18,466 bases of DNA from Methanocellales archaeon (GCA_013415795.1 JAAEEL010000017.1:1-18466); one strand, 5' to 3'; counted from the first letter of the stretch, positions 1-7,045 are shown. The notes: generated from the sequence alone by a model not told the origin. Numbers and translations are program-made.

Positions 1-280
1 AAAAAAAAATAGTTCCATGCAATGCATACAATCCCCCATATGATATGGAAATAAAAAGCGATCATTAACCACCCAGAAACATCATCAATCGTAAAAAAGG
101 GGGGAGCAACAAAAACATCTTCAAAATCCTGTTTTCAAGGTTATTTTAACATAAAAATGAATATTATTCAAACATAGTGTTATTTTTATGGAAAAATTTA
201 TTACTAATAACTACTATTGATTCGTTGGAAGTGAGATTACAATGAATTTGTCATCATTCCGCTAATAAACTCCAATGAAG
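1..280. other. AT-rich non-coding region upstream of cbiM
   Basis: I see no convincing coding region or tRNA here. The stretch holds several dyads: ATGCAATGCAT (17-27), CCATATGATATGG (36-48), and a 9-bp inverted repeat CATAAAAAT (150-158) / ATTTTTATG (182-190) with a shorter dyad AACATAGTGTT (172-182 region) near its right arm. These could be operators for the cobalt/nickel transporter, or for a divergent gene lying left of the window. I found no recognisable cobalamin riboswitch (no B12-box-like sequence), so metal- or regulator-protein control is more likely. That last point is inference. Confidence 0.5.
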
Positions 281-290
281 TTTAAAAACA
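281..290 (+). promoter_or_regulatory. Candidate TATA box for the cbi operon
   Basis: TTTAAAAA at 281-288 lies about 26 bp upstream of position 310, the expected transcription start. The Shine-Dalgarno GGTGAT (311-316) follows at once, then the TTG start at 321. The spacing is right for an archaeal promoter giving a leader of about 10 nt. Confidence 0.45.
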
Positions 291-320
291 AATAATTTTA
301 GTCTTAAAAAGGTGATAGAA

Positions 321-956
321 TTGCACATACCCGACGGATTTTTGAGCACGCCCATATGGATGTCGATGTGGCTCATAGCCCTATTGTTCGTTGGCTATGC
401 GGTCAAGAAAACAAACGAAAAGCTTGGAGAAAAGCATGTACCTATGATGGGTGTTCTAGCCGCGTTCATATTTGCAGCTCAGATGCTGAACATGCCAGTT
501 GCAGGTGGCACATCTGGACATCTGCTCGGTGGCGTTCTGGCAGCAATCTTCCTTGGACCTTTCGCTGCGACGATAGTTATGTCAACCGTTTTTACAGTCC
601 AAGCCATATTCTTCCAAGATGGAGGAATTACCGCCTTGGGAGCGAATATATTCAATATGGGATTGATGGGGACTATTCTGGGATATTACATGTATCAAGG
701 AATAAGAAAGGCAATCGGAGGAGACAAAGGAATTCTAATTGGTGCAGGGATCGCGGCATGGATCGCTTTGACGCTTGGAGCAATAGCGTGTGCGATAATG
801 CTTAGCGCATCTGGAATCGTTCCTTTGAAGGTTGCATTGCCAGCGATGGCGGGTATACATATGTTTATCGGAGTCGTCGAAGCGGGCATTACCGTGGTAG
901 TCGTGGGAATGGTATTAAAGTCTAGACCAGATTTACTGGAACTGCCAAAAATATAG
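321..956 (+). CDS. cbiM: CbiM/NikM, substrate-binding S component of cobalt (or nickel) ECF transporter
   Basis: This integral membrane protein binds Co2+ or Ni2+ for import by the CbiMNQO energy-coupling-factor transporter, which feeds B12 or nickel-enzyme synthesis. The 211-aa protein has about six hydrophobic segments and the family N-terminus MHIPDGFL. In solved NikM structures the metal is held by the N-terminal amine, His2 and a histidine near position 67. With the TTG start at 321, His2 and His67 (in the motif TSGHLLGG) fall exactly in place. A longer GTG start at 312 would bury this N-terminus and lies inside the Shine-Dalgarno GGTGAT (311-316), so 321 is preferred. First gene of the cbi operon, 9 nt before cbiN. 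Sequence alone does not settle cobalt versus nickel, though the CbiN-type partner is usual for either. Confidence 0.93.
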   Translation: MHIPDGFLSTPIWMSMWLIALLFVGYAVKKTNEKLGEKHVPMMGVLAAFIFAAQMLNMPVAGGTSGHLLGGVLAAIFLGPFAATIVMSTVFTVQAIFFQDGGITALGANIFNMGLMGTILGYYMYQGIRKAIGGDKGILIGAGIAAWIALTLGAIACAIMLSASGIVPLKVALPAMAGIHMFIGVVEAGITVVVVGMVLKSRPDLLELPKI

Positions 957-965
957 GTGATACAA

Positions 966-1259
966 ATGGATATAAGATGGTGGCATATTGGCCTTATCGT
1001 AGCATTAGTGCTTGCTGGAGGTGTCTCGTTATTTGCTTCCTCGTTCCCGGATGGTTTGGAGAGGGTTGCAATAGATCATGACTTCATAGAACTGGGGGAG
1101 GGTTATGAGGTGATTCATTCACCGATGCCCGATTACACCGTGCCGGGCATAAGCAACGAAGCCTTGGCAGCCTCGCTTGCAGGCTTGATAGGAACTCTGA
1201 TGATGTTTGGAATCGTATACGGATTTGGGAAAGCATTAAAGAAAAGTTCAGTGAAGTAA
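966..1259 (+). CDS. cbiN: CbiN/NikN-type PDGLE-domain transporter subunit
   Basis: Small membrane subunit (97 aa) that works with CbiM in metal uptake and is needed for metal loading in CbiMN systems. It shows an N-terminal membrane helix (about residues 6-25), the diagnostic extracytoplasmic motif SSFPDGLE, and a second C-terminal helix with a basic tail, the usual two-helix topology. The ATG at 966 is preferred over the GTG at 957. The GTG lies within GGTGAT (956-961), which in turn sits at the same distance from the ATG as the Shine-Dalgarno of cbiM does from its TTG. The ribosome-binding site overlaps the cbiM stop codon, which implies translational coupling. Its length is normal for the family. 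Confidence 0.9.
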   Translation: MDIRWWHIGLIVALVLAGGVSLFASSFPDGLERVAIDHDFIELGEGYEVIHSPMPDYTVPGISNEALAASLAGLIGTLMMFGIVYGFGKALKKSSVK

Positions 1260-1261
1260 AC

Positions 1262-1286
1262 CCTTTTTCTTCACAATTTTTTCTTT
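1262..1286 (+). terminator. Possible T-rich (archaeal-type) terminator after cbiN
   Basis: A pyrimidine-rich stretch with runs of five and six T follows the cbiN stop (CCCTTTTTCTTC, then AATTTTTTCTTT). Archaeal transcription often ends at oligo-T without a hairpin. If it works, it would partly separate cbiMN from the downstream genes. No hairpin is evident. Confidence 0.25.
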
Positions 1287-1318
1287 ACGATTCGCTGGGT
1301 TAATGCGTTGGAGAAGAC

Positions 1319-1498
1319 GTGGTGAAAACTGCGCTCCTTTCTACCACAATGGTTAAAACGAGGGAGATAGAAATTAAGGAAATTATTGGATCGCCGGATA
1401 TCATACGAAGTGGCATGAAAAGAAAGTTATTGAAAAGCCTAGAAGATGCCATTAGAAACTTAGGCAAGGTTTTTTTAGAAATAAAAAAAGGCGTTTAA
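1319..1498 (+). CDS. Unrecognised 59-aa small protein between cbiN and cbiQ
   Basis: I do not recognise this protein. It starts at GTG (1319, or GTG 1322) with a Shine-Dalgarno GGAG at 1310-1313 and 5-nt spacing, runs 59 codons and stops 2 nt before the cbiQ ATG. The product is hydrophilic and basic with no membrane helix: a short N-terminal strand-like part (KTREIEIKEIIG), then a probable amphipathic helix rich in Lys and Leu (MKRKLLKSLEDAIRNLGK). The region has no other gene, and the tight junction to cbiQ argues that it is translated as part of the operon. It is not an S or T component and has no cysteine or histidine for metal binding. Conservation in relatives would decide whether it is real; without that I treat it as probable. 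Confidence 0.55.
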   Translation: MVKTALLSTTMVKTREIEIKEIIGSPDIIRSGMKRKLLKSLEDAIRNLGKVFLEIKKGV

Positions 1499-1500
1499 AG

Positions 1501-2268
1501 ATGAAACATGATTTCATAGACAAGTATGCAGAGCTTGAGAGCATAATACATCGTTTAGACCCACGTATAAAAATCATATCTTTTTTCTGTTTCATACTAT
1601 TAGTGATATCCACTTCGCCGACCAAATTCTTAAATTTTCTATTGTATTTTCTGTTGATCTTTGGTGTCATTCTGGTCTCAAAAGTTCCGCTGAGTTTTGT
1701 ATTTAAAAGATCAATGGTGATCATTCCTTTCGTTTTGCTTATAGCAATTTTCATTCCATTTCTCAAGGAAGGAGAGATCGCAGGTTCATACAGCTTTGCA
1801 TCTTTGCATTTGACTGTGACCTATGACGGATTGATAATCCTGTTCAACGTCCTATCAAAATCGTGGCTCTCTGTTTTAAGCATGCTAGCTCTTGCATCCA
1901 CGACGAAGTTTCCCGAGCTCTTGAAGGGCTTTGAAAAACTTGGGATGCCAAGAGTAATGGTGATGATTATTTCTTTCATGTACCGCTATGTTTTCGTTTT
2001 AGGGGATGAGGTGATGCGGATGAAATGCGCTAGAGATGCTAGAAGCTTTGGTGGAAACAGCAAGTGGCACATAAAGACCATTGGGAACATAATTGGAATG
2101 TTGTTCATTAGAACCTATGAAAGAGGTGAGCGAGTTTATGTTGCGATGGTTTCGAGAGGATTCATTGGCAAGATAAAAATACTGGGCGATCTACAAGTGA
2201 AAAAACTCGATCTCTGTTTTATGTTAGCCTTCATTACATTTCTCACAATTATTTGGACGGTGTTATAA
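1501..2268 (+). CDS. cbiQ: CbiQ, transmembrane T component of the cobalt/nickel ECF transporter
   Basis: This is the membrane coupling subunit (EcfT) that transmits ATPase movement to CbiM. The 255-aa protein has a soluble N-terminal part, a cluster of hydrophobic helices (about 25-60, 72-90, 108-130, 150-168) and a final C-terminal helix (about 235-255). The cytoplasmic coupling helices carry the two EcfT signature segments, here ARDARSF (177-183) and SRGF (218-221), whose Ala-Arg-x motifs dock onto the ATPases. The ATG start follows the small ORF by 2 nt, and the stop codon abuts the cbiO start, so it sits mid-operon and is probably translationally coupled on both sides. The length is typical for the family. 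Confidence 0.93.
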   Translation: MKHDFIDKYAELESIIHRLDPRIKIISFFCFILLVISTSPTKFLNFLLYFLLIFGVILVSKVPLSFVFKRSMVIIPFVLLIAIFIPFLKEGEIAGSYSFASLHLTVTYDGLIILFNVLSKSWLSVLSMLALASTTKFPELLKGFEKLGMPRVMVMIISFMYRYVFVLGDEVMRMKCARDARSFGGNSKWHIKTIGNIIGMLFIRTYERGERVYVAMVSRGFIGKIKILGDLQVKKLDLCFMLAFITFLTIIWTVL

Positions 2269-3081
2269 TTGGAATTGGCGAAAAAAGTTGTTACAATAAA
2301 AAATCTAGAATATGAATACCCAGACGGAACGAGTGCCCTGAAAGGAATCAACCTAGATATTTTCGAGGGAGAATCTGTTGCACTAATAGGACTTAACGGA
2401 GCGGGAAAGTCAACGCTACTATTGCATTTGAATGGTATTCTTCAAAGCGATGAAGGAGATGTCGAAGTTTTGGGTATGAAAGTTGCTGAGAACATCAGAG
2501 AGATTAGAGGCAAAGTTGGCGTGGTTTTTCAAGACCCTGATGACCAGCTTTTCATGCCAACGGTCTTTGATGATGTTGCCTTTGGGCCCATAAATATGGG
2601 TTTTTCAGAGGAAAAGGTAAAAGAAAAAGTCAGAATGGCGTTAGAGCGGGTAAACATGTCGGGCCATGAGAAAAGGGCACCCCATCACATGAGTCTTGGT
2701 GAAAAGAAAAGAGTGTCCATTGCCACCGTATTGTCGATGGAGCCGGAAATCCTGATATTGGATGAGCCGACCAGTAACGTCGATCCACGAGCCAGAAGGA
2801 ATTTGATAGAACTCCTGAACGGACTCGATATAACCAAAATAATGGCAACACATGATCTAGAGTTGGTCTCCGAGACTTGCGACAGGGCTATCGTGATGTT
2901 CGAAGGAAAAATAGCCGCAAATGGAGACGTAGAAGAAGTTTTAACTGATTCTAAGCTCTTGGAATCGCATGGGCTGGAGGCGCCCGTATTAGTTAGGCTA
3001 TTCAGAGACGTCATGAATAGAGAGTATATCCCTATAAGACTGGAAGATGTGATAGAAAAGCCAAATAAGTATAAAATCTAA
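2269..3081 (+). CDS. cbiO: CbiO, ATPase component of the cobalt/nickel ECF transporter
   Basis: ABC ATPase (270 aa) that powers the CbiMNQ complex. Visible motifs are Walker A GLNGAGKST (41-49), the Q-loop at Gln88 with the ECF-type QDPDDQLF, a signature SLGEKKR (142-148, one residue off the classical SGGxxxR as in other EcfA proteins), Walker B ILILDEPTS (161-169) with catalytic Glu166, D-loop Asp172 and the switch His195. The TTG start directly follows the cbiQ stop, with GGTG at 2259-2262 as ribosome-binding site. Only one ATPase gene is present, so the complex presumably uses a CbiO homodimer, as usual for metal ECF systems. Last gene of the cbi operon, 10 nt before priS. Confidence 0.95.
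   Translation: MELAKKVVTIKNLEYEYPDGTSALKGINLDIFEGESVALIGLNGAGKSTLLLHLNGILQSDEGDVEVLGMKVAENIREIRGKVGVVFQDPDDQLFMPTVFDDVAFGPINMGFSEEKVKEKVRMALERVNMSGHEKRAPHHMSLGEKKRVSIATVLSMEPEILILDEPTSNVDPRARRNLIELLNGLDITKIMATHDLELVSETCDRAIVMFEGKIAANGDVEEVLTDSKLLESHGLEAPVLVRLFRDVMNREYIPIRLEDVIEKPNKYKI
3063..3077 (+). promoter_or_regulatory. Possible promoter of the priS operon inside the 3' end of cbiO
   Basis: An AATAAGTATAAAA stretch lies 19-29 bp before the priS GTG (3092), which itself lacks a convincing Shine-Dalgarno. The spacing would give a leaderless or near-leaderless priS transcript. The stretch lies in cbiO coding sequence, so composition alone could explain it. Confidence 0.35.
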
Positions 3082-3091
3082 CAATTAACTT

Positions 3092-4312
3092 GTGAACGAA
3101 CAAACAAAAGAATTTATCCGAGAGAGATTTAGAGAATATTATCATTCCACATCCATTCAACTTCCGGTTAGGTTTGAGAGAAGAGAGTGGGGGTTCATAT
3201 TCTTCGATGAGTCGTTTCCAGACATTGTCATGAGGAGACATAAGTCATTTATGAGTGCTCGAGAGACTGCTGATTACCTTAGGACCATGGTTCCCGCTCA
3301 TGTATTTCATTCGGCAGCATATTATACGTATCCTAGTGCCCCTACCATGAAGGAGAAGGGGTGGCAAGGTGCAGACCTGATCTTTGATCTTGATGCAGAT
3401 CATCTTCCTATAAAATGGACGAACTACGGAGACATGCTCCAGAGAACGAAAGAAGAGCTGATTAAGCTCATAGGTTTTCTAATGGAGGATTTTTCTATCG
3501 CTGAGGACGACATTGAGATCGTGTTTTCGGGAGGGAGAGGTTACCACATACATGTGCGGGATTCAAGGTTGATCGGGTTAGAAAGTCCGGAGCGCAGAGA
3601 AATTGTGGACTACGTTAAAGGGGCAATTGATATAAAAAAACATTTTTTTGAGATGGAAGGAGGAAGTGAAGAAGGGACTAATGGTCACAAGAAAGCTTAC
3701 AAACGCTTTAAGGCAAAATATAGTGACGGGGGTTGGTACGGAAGGATTAACAAATCAATTTATGATTTTGTGGATGCTATAAGGCAGATGCCTAAAGATA
3801 AAGCTCTGGAGGTTTTGATGTGCTACGAGGGCGTTAGCGAAAAATCTGCTAGAGAGTTTTTTAAAAAAGTTCAAGACGAGAAACTGGTTCAGTCTATTAA
3901 AAAAGGAAGTTTTGATAAATTTAGTGGCGCATCGAATTTTTGGCGATCATTGGTAAAAGAATCCATAGAAAAGGAAAGTATAAGCATTGAAACGCCTAGT
4001 ATAGATATAGGCAAGGGAACGCCAGATGAACCTGTAACCGCTGATGTCAAGCGACTTATTCGCCTCCCTACTTCCCTTCACGGCGGATATGGTTTTCGAG
4101 TAACACCACTGACAATCGAGGAGCTGGAGACGTTTAATCCCTTAAATGATGCCATCGTATTTGGAGATGAAACAATTGGGGTGAATGTGACCAAAGAGAT
4201 AGATGTTGAGATAAAGGATAGTGTATATGTGCTAAAAAGAGGTGGAAAAAAACTTCCTGAGCATCTGGCAGTATTTTTGATGTGCAGGGGAGCGGCAGAG
4301 TATGAACCTTGA
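3092..4312 (+). CDS. priS: DNA primase small (catalytic) subunit PriS
   Basis: Archaeo-eukaryotic primase that makes primers for replication forks together with PriL (not in this window). The 406-aa protein carries the catalytic aspartate motif FDLDAD (Asp99, Asp101), the nucleotide-binding SGGRGYHIHV (146-155, His152), and the third conserved block around VKRLIRLPTSLHGGYG with Asp318, Arg324 and His330, all in the family order. Length is at the long end of the family (about 350-410 aa). The start is GTG with no clear Shine-Dalgarno, and the N-terminus EFIRERFREYY matches the family style. It opens the replication/translation operon and overlaps the GINS gene by 11 nt. Confidence 0.95.
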   Translation: MNEQTKEFIRERFREYYHSTSIQLPVRFERREWGFIFFDESFPDIVMRRHKSFMSARETADYLRTMVPAHVFHSAAYYTYPSAPTMKEKGWQGADLIFDLDADHLPIKWTNYGDMLQRTKEELIKLIGFLMEDFSIAEDDIEIVFSGGRGYHIHVRDSRLIGLESPERREIVDYVKGAIDIKKHFFEMEGGSEEGTNGHKKAYKRFKAKYSDGGWYGRINKSIYDFVDAIRQMPKDKALEVLMCYEGVSEKSAREFFKKVQDEKLVQSIKKGSFDKFSGASNFWRSLVKESIEKESISIETPSIDIGKGTPDEPVTADVKRLIRLPTSLHGGYGFRVTPLTIEELETFNPLNDAIVFGDETIGVNVTKEIDVEIKDSVYVLKRGGKKLPEHLAVFLMCRGAAEYEP

Positions 4313-4907
4313 TGACCTACGTCTGATTCAGGTAAATGAACGCCGATCTGAAGGATTACAAGAGCTTGAGCGAGACTTTTATGGACAAGTCAGAGCGTAT
4401 ATCAAAGCGCTAGAGGAGGATAAAAATAAATTGGAAACTTCAGGGGCGATGAAAATTGATGACGAGCTGCGGAGTGTACGTAGTGTTATCGAGGGCATAT
4501 TCGACCGACGCATTGGGAAGATTGTGAAGATGGCATCTCTGAGAGCGAGCGGTTCGCAAGAATCCCCTAAAGGTGTCACACCAGAAGAATTAGATCTATT
4601 CGAGCAATTGACAGACCTGATATCGAGAAGTAGAACTACCATACTAGATCCTGTCATCATGCCAAAGTTGGGCAAGAGCGAAAGTTCTTTAACACTTCAG
4701 AACCCTTCAAACGTGAAAATAAGGAAGGAGTTCAAGGCAGTGAGAGTACTAGAAGATATTCCAGTGTTTGTGGGTGCTGACGGTCGAAATTACCAATTAT
4801 CAAAGGATGATTTGGTCATTTTACCGAAATTAAATTTCAAGGTCCTATGCGATCACCATGTAGTAATGCCAGTCAAAATTGGGAGCAAAGAATATGAAGA
4901 TGCCTAA
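4302..4907 (+). CDS. gins51: GINS complex subunit, Gins51 type
   Basis: Subunit of the GINS complex that joins MCM helicase and the GAN/RecJ nuclease in the archaeal CMG-like replicative helicase. The 201-aa protein has a helical A-domain (about residues 1-110, charged helices) and, after a linker, a small beta-rich B-domain at the C-terminus (about 145-195, with VRVLEDIPVFVG and ILPKLNFKVL). The B-domain after the A-domain is the Gins51 (Sld5/Psf1-like) order; Gins23 has the reverse. No Gins23 is seen here. The ATG at 4302 overlaps the priS end, with GGGGAG (4287-4292) as ribosome-binding site. The priS-GINS pairing is common in euryarchaea, which supports the call despite weak sequence conservation in the A-domain. 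Confidence 0.88.
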   Translation: MNLDDLRLIQVNERRSEGLQELERDFYGQVRAYIKALEEDKNKLETSGAMKIDDELRSVRSVIEGIFDRRIGKIVKMASLRASGSQESPKGVTPEELDLFEQLTDLISRSRTTILDPVIMPKLGKSESSLTLQNPSNVKIRKEFKAVRVLEDIPVFVGADGRNYQLSKDDLVILPKLNFKVLCDHHVVMPVKIGSKEYEDA

Positions 4908-5172
4908 AGAGTTGAGAACACATTGTCCATATTGCAATAAGCATACCATTCATGAGGTAGAGAAGGTCAAGAAAGGAAGATCTTCTACATTAACTTGGAT
5001 TACGCGTCAGAAGAAAAGGGCAAAGGGCATAGGTAATCTGGGGAAGTTTTCCAAGGTGCCTGGGGGAGATAAACCTACGAAAAGGATACCATTAAGATAT
5101 CGATGTAATGAGTGCAAAAAATCACATCAAAGGCCTTGTTTTAGGGCGTCCAGATTCGAATTGGTGGAATAA
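4894..5172 (+). CDS. rpl44e: Large ribosomal subunit protein L44e (eL42)
   Basis: Zinc-binding protein of the 50S subunit located near the E site. The 92-aa protein has the family N-terminus MKMPKELRTHCPYC, a basic middle region with the KGRSSTLTW and GGKxxxK-like segments, and a C-terminal CNECKKSHQRP. The two CxxC pairs form the zinc site. The ATG at 4894 gives the usual family length and start. A TTG at 4879 would add five residues not seen in the family. It overlaps the GINS gene by 14 nt, with GGGAG (4881-4885) upstream. It is followed 2 nt later by the S27e gene, an order conserved across many archaea. Confidence 0.96.
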   Translation: MKMPKELRTHCPYCNKHTIHEVEKVKKGRSSTLTWITRQKKRAKGIGNLGKFSKVPGGDKPTKRIPLRYRCNECKKSHQRPCFRASRFELVE

Positions 5173-5174
5173 AA

Positions 5175-5342
5175 ATGGAGTCAAAATTTATTAGGGTAAA
5201 ATGTGATGATTGCGAGAATGAGCAAGTGATCTTTAACAAATCAAGCTCTATAGTAAAATGTCTCATTTGTGGCCGCACATTGGCAGAGCCAAAAGGTGGT
5301 AAGGCAACAATTAAAACACAGACATTAGAAGTGTTAGGGTGA
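5175..5342 (+). CDS. rps27e: Small ribosomal subunit protein S27e (eS27)
   Basis: Zinc-ribbon protein of the 30S subunit, only 55 aa and so easy to miss. It shows FIRVKCDDC (Cys10, Cys13) and KCLICGRTLAEPKGGKA (Cys29, Cys32), the classic four-cysteine zinc ribbon followed by the glycine-lysine segment typical of archaeal S27e. The ATG at 5175 has GGTGGA (5163-5168) upstream, overlapping the end of L44e. The stop TGA (5340-5342) overlaps the start region of aIF2-alpha. Position between L44e and aIF2-alpha is the standard archaeal order, which makes the identification firm. Confidence 0.95.
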   Translation: MESKFIRVKCDDCENEQVIFNKSSSIVKCLICGRTLAEPKGGKATIKTQTLEVLG

Positions 5343-6133
5343 TAATCATTCGTAAAGAGTGGCCAGAACAAGGGGAATTGGTCGTATGTACTGTAAAAAA
5401 GGTGGTTGATTTCGGGGCATTTGTCGGTCTAGATGAATATGGCGATAAAGAGGGGTTGATTCATGTATCAGAAGTCGCATCTGGTTGGATAAAATATATT
5501 CGTGATCATATTAGAGAGGGTCAGAAGATAGTTTGCAAAGTTCTGAATGTCGTTCCCACTAGGGGACATATCGATTTATCGCTGAAAGACGTGAATCAAC
5601 ATCAAAGAAGTGATAAAATACATGTATGGAAAAATGAGCAGAAAGCGGAAAAAATGCTACGTTTCGTCGCTTCAGAAGCAGATGTAGATTTTGATCAATT
5701 ATATGATGATATCGGCCATAAGTTGGTAAAAAAGTTTGGCAGCATCTACTTAGCATTCGAGGATGTAGTGACTAGTGGTTGCAGTGTTTTAACTGATATC
5801 AGTATAAGCAAGGAGTATGCTGATATAATTGTAAAGGTTGCAAGAGAGAACGTGAAACTACCTATCGTCGACATCGCTGGTTATGTCAGTCTCACATGTC
5901 CATTACCTAATGGTGTTGAAGTGATTAAGGATTCCTTGAAGACTGCATCTGAGTTTGATGTACCAGAGGTCGACATTGAGGTCAGTTATGTTGGTGCACC
6001 CAAATATCGAATTCGAGTTACAGCTCCGGATTACAAAAGAGCAGAGGTTGTACTTAGAAAAATAGCAGAGGCTGCCATTAAAATAGTGGAAAAGTCAGAA
6101 GGTGTGGGAAAGTTTCATAGGGACCGGTTATGA
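5339..6133 (+). CDS. eif2a: Translation initiation factor aIF2 subunit alpha
   Basis: Alpha subunit of the heterotrimeric aIF2 that brings initiator Met-tRNA to the small ribosomal subunit. It has an N-terminal S1 domain (about residues 10-90: GELVVCTVKKVVDFGAFVGLDEYGDKEG split by HVSEVASGW, ending with HIDLSLKDV), a helical middle domain (about 95-175), and a C-terminal alpha/beta domain (about 180-260) that contacts the gamma subunit. Length (261-264 aa) is normal. Taken from GTG 5339, it overlaps the S27e stop as GTGA. The Shine-Dalgarno GGTGAT (5338-5343) covers that GTG, however. By the spacing used in cbiM and cbiN, the start would be the ATT at 5348, giving IRKEWPEQGEL with initiator Met. 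The start is therefore uncertain. Confidence 0.94.
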   Translation: MIIIRKEWPEQGELVVCTVKKVVDFGAFVGLDEYGDKEGLIHVSEVASGWIKYIRDHIREGQKIVCKVLNVVPTRGHIDLSLKDVNQHQRSDKIHVWKNEQKAEKMLRFVASEADVDFDQLYDDIGHKLVKKFGSIYLAFEDVVTSGCSVLTDISISKEYADIIVKVARENVKLPIVDIAGYVSLTCPLPNGVEVIKDSLKTASEFDVPEVDIEVSYVGAPKYRIRVTAPDYKRAEVVLRKIAEAAIKIVEKSEGVGKFHRDRL

Positions 6134-6315
6134 AATCAAAAATGCGAAAATGTACATGCGGCATATATACCCTCAAAAAAATTTGCCCAATTTGTGGGAA
6201 TGAGACAAAAAACCCAGTACCACCTAGGTTCTCTCCAGAAGACCCCTATGGCAAATATAGGAGACAGATTAAAAAAGAGAGGTGTGATGGTGGAAACCAG
6301 CATTGTTCAAATTAA
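6130..6315 (+). CDS. nop10: Nop10, H/ACA ribonucleoprotein subunit
   Basis: Small zinc-knuckle protein of the H/ACA RNP, which guides pseudouridylation of rRNA with Cbf5, Gar1 and L7Ae. The 61-aa protein shows a zinc knuckle, YTLKKICPICG, and the signature PPRFSPEDPYGKYRR. The first cysteine pair is spaced CxC (CTCG) whereas most archaeal Nop10 have CxxC, a possible one-residue deletion. The C-terminal extension after residue 50 (ERCDGGNQHCSN) is unlike the family and arises because the reading frame runs into the next gene. It overlaps aIF2-alpha as ATGA and overlaps the PAC2 gene by about 29 nt. Confidence 0.93.
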   Translation: MKSKMRKCTCGIYTLKKICPICGNETKNPVPPRFSPEDPYGKYRRQIKKERCDGGNQHCSN

Positions 6316-7045
6316 AGATGTGATTTTAAAAAATCCAATAATGATTGAGGGCCTACCAGGCGTTGGTCATGTGGGAAAGTTAGTCGCAGAACACATAGTA
6401 GAAGAACTAGGTGCCGACAAGATAATTGAGATATATTCTTCTTACTTCCCTCCACAAGTTTTAGTGATGAGTGACGGGACGGTAGAACTGGCAAAGAACG
6501 AAGTTTATGCATGTTCTAGTGGCAAATATGATCTTCTGATACTGGTAGGAGATTATCAAAGCACAACTAATGTAGGTCACTATGAATTGACTAGGATCTA
6601 TCTGGACATCGCTCAAATGTATGGTGTGAAGAGAATTTACACATTAGGTGGTTATGGGGTAGGTCATTTGGTCGAAAAACCAAGAGTTTTAGGCGCAGTA
6701 AATAACGTAAAATTGGTGGATGAGATGAAGAGATACGGCGTATCCTTCGAGGAAGACGAGCCTGGCGGCGGCATAATAGGCGCCTCGGGATTGCTTCTTG
6801 GCATGGGAGAGCAAAAAGGTATAGACGCCGTATGCATAATGGGCGAAACATCTGGATACTTAGTGGATCCCAGAAGCGCTCAAGCTGTACTGAGAAGCTT
6901 ATCTCAAGCCCTAGGCATGGAAATCGACATGGGAGCTCTAGAAGATAGGGCAAAGGAGATGGAGAAGATAATCGCTAGGCTAAGAGAGATGGAACAGGCC
7001 CCTTCAATATCACCCATAGAGGAGGATCTGAGCTATATTGGATGA
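6287..7045 (+). CDS. PAC2-family protein (proteasome assembly chaperone-like)
   Basis: Member of the PAC2/ATP-grasp-like family related to proteasome assembly chaperone 2. In archaea PbaB-type members help 20S proteasome assembly, but the role of this particular paralogue is not established. The 252-aa protein begins with a family-typical glycine-rich segment IEGLPGVGHVGKLVAE and has DYQSTTNVGHYELTR and YTLGGYGVG motifs, then a C-terminal coiled-coil-like helix (ALEDRAKEMEKIIARLREME). The start is ambiguous between ATG 6287 and GTG 6290; GAGAGGTG (6277-6284) is the ribosome-binding site and its spacing slightly favours 6290. Upstream in-frame starts run into the Nop10 frame and are rejected. 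Conserved neighbour of Nop10 in many archaea. Confidence 0.9.
   Translation: MVETSIVQIKDVILKNPIMIEGLPGVGHVGKLVAEHIVEELGADKIIEIYSSYFPPQVLVMSDGTVELAKNEVYACSSGKYDLLILVGDYQSTTNVGHYELTRIYLDIAQMYGVKRIYTLGGYGVGHLVEKPRVLGAVNNVKLVDEMKRYGVSFEEDEPGGGIIGASGLLLGMGEQKGIDAVCIMGETSGYLVDPRSAQAVLRSLSQALGMEIDMGALEDRAKEMEKIIARLREMEQAPSISPIEEDLSYIG

Noticed and set aside
1452..1766. 104-codon minus-strand ORF across the cbiQ start
   Set aside because: It is antisense to a clearly identified CbiQ and has low-complexity composition, so it is a shadow frame.
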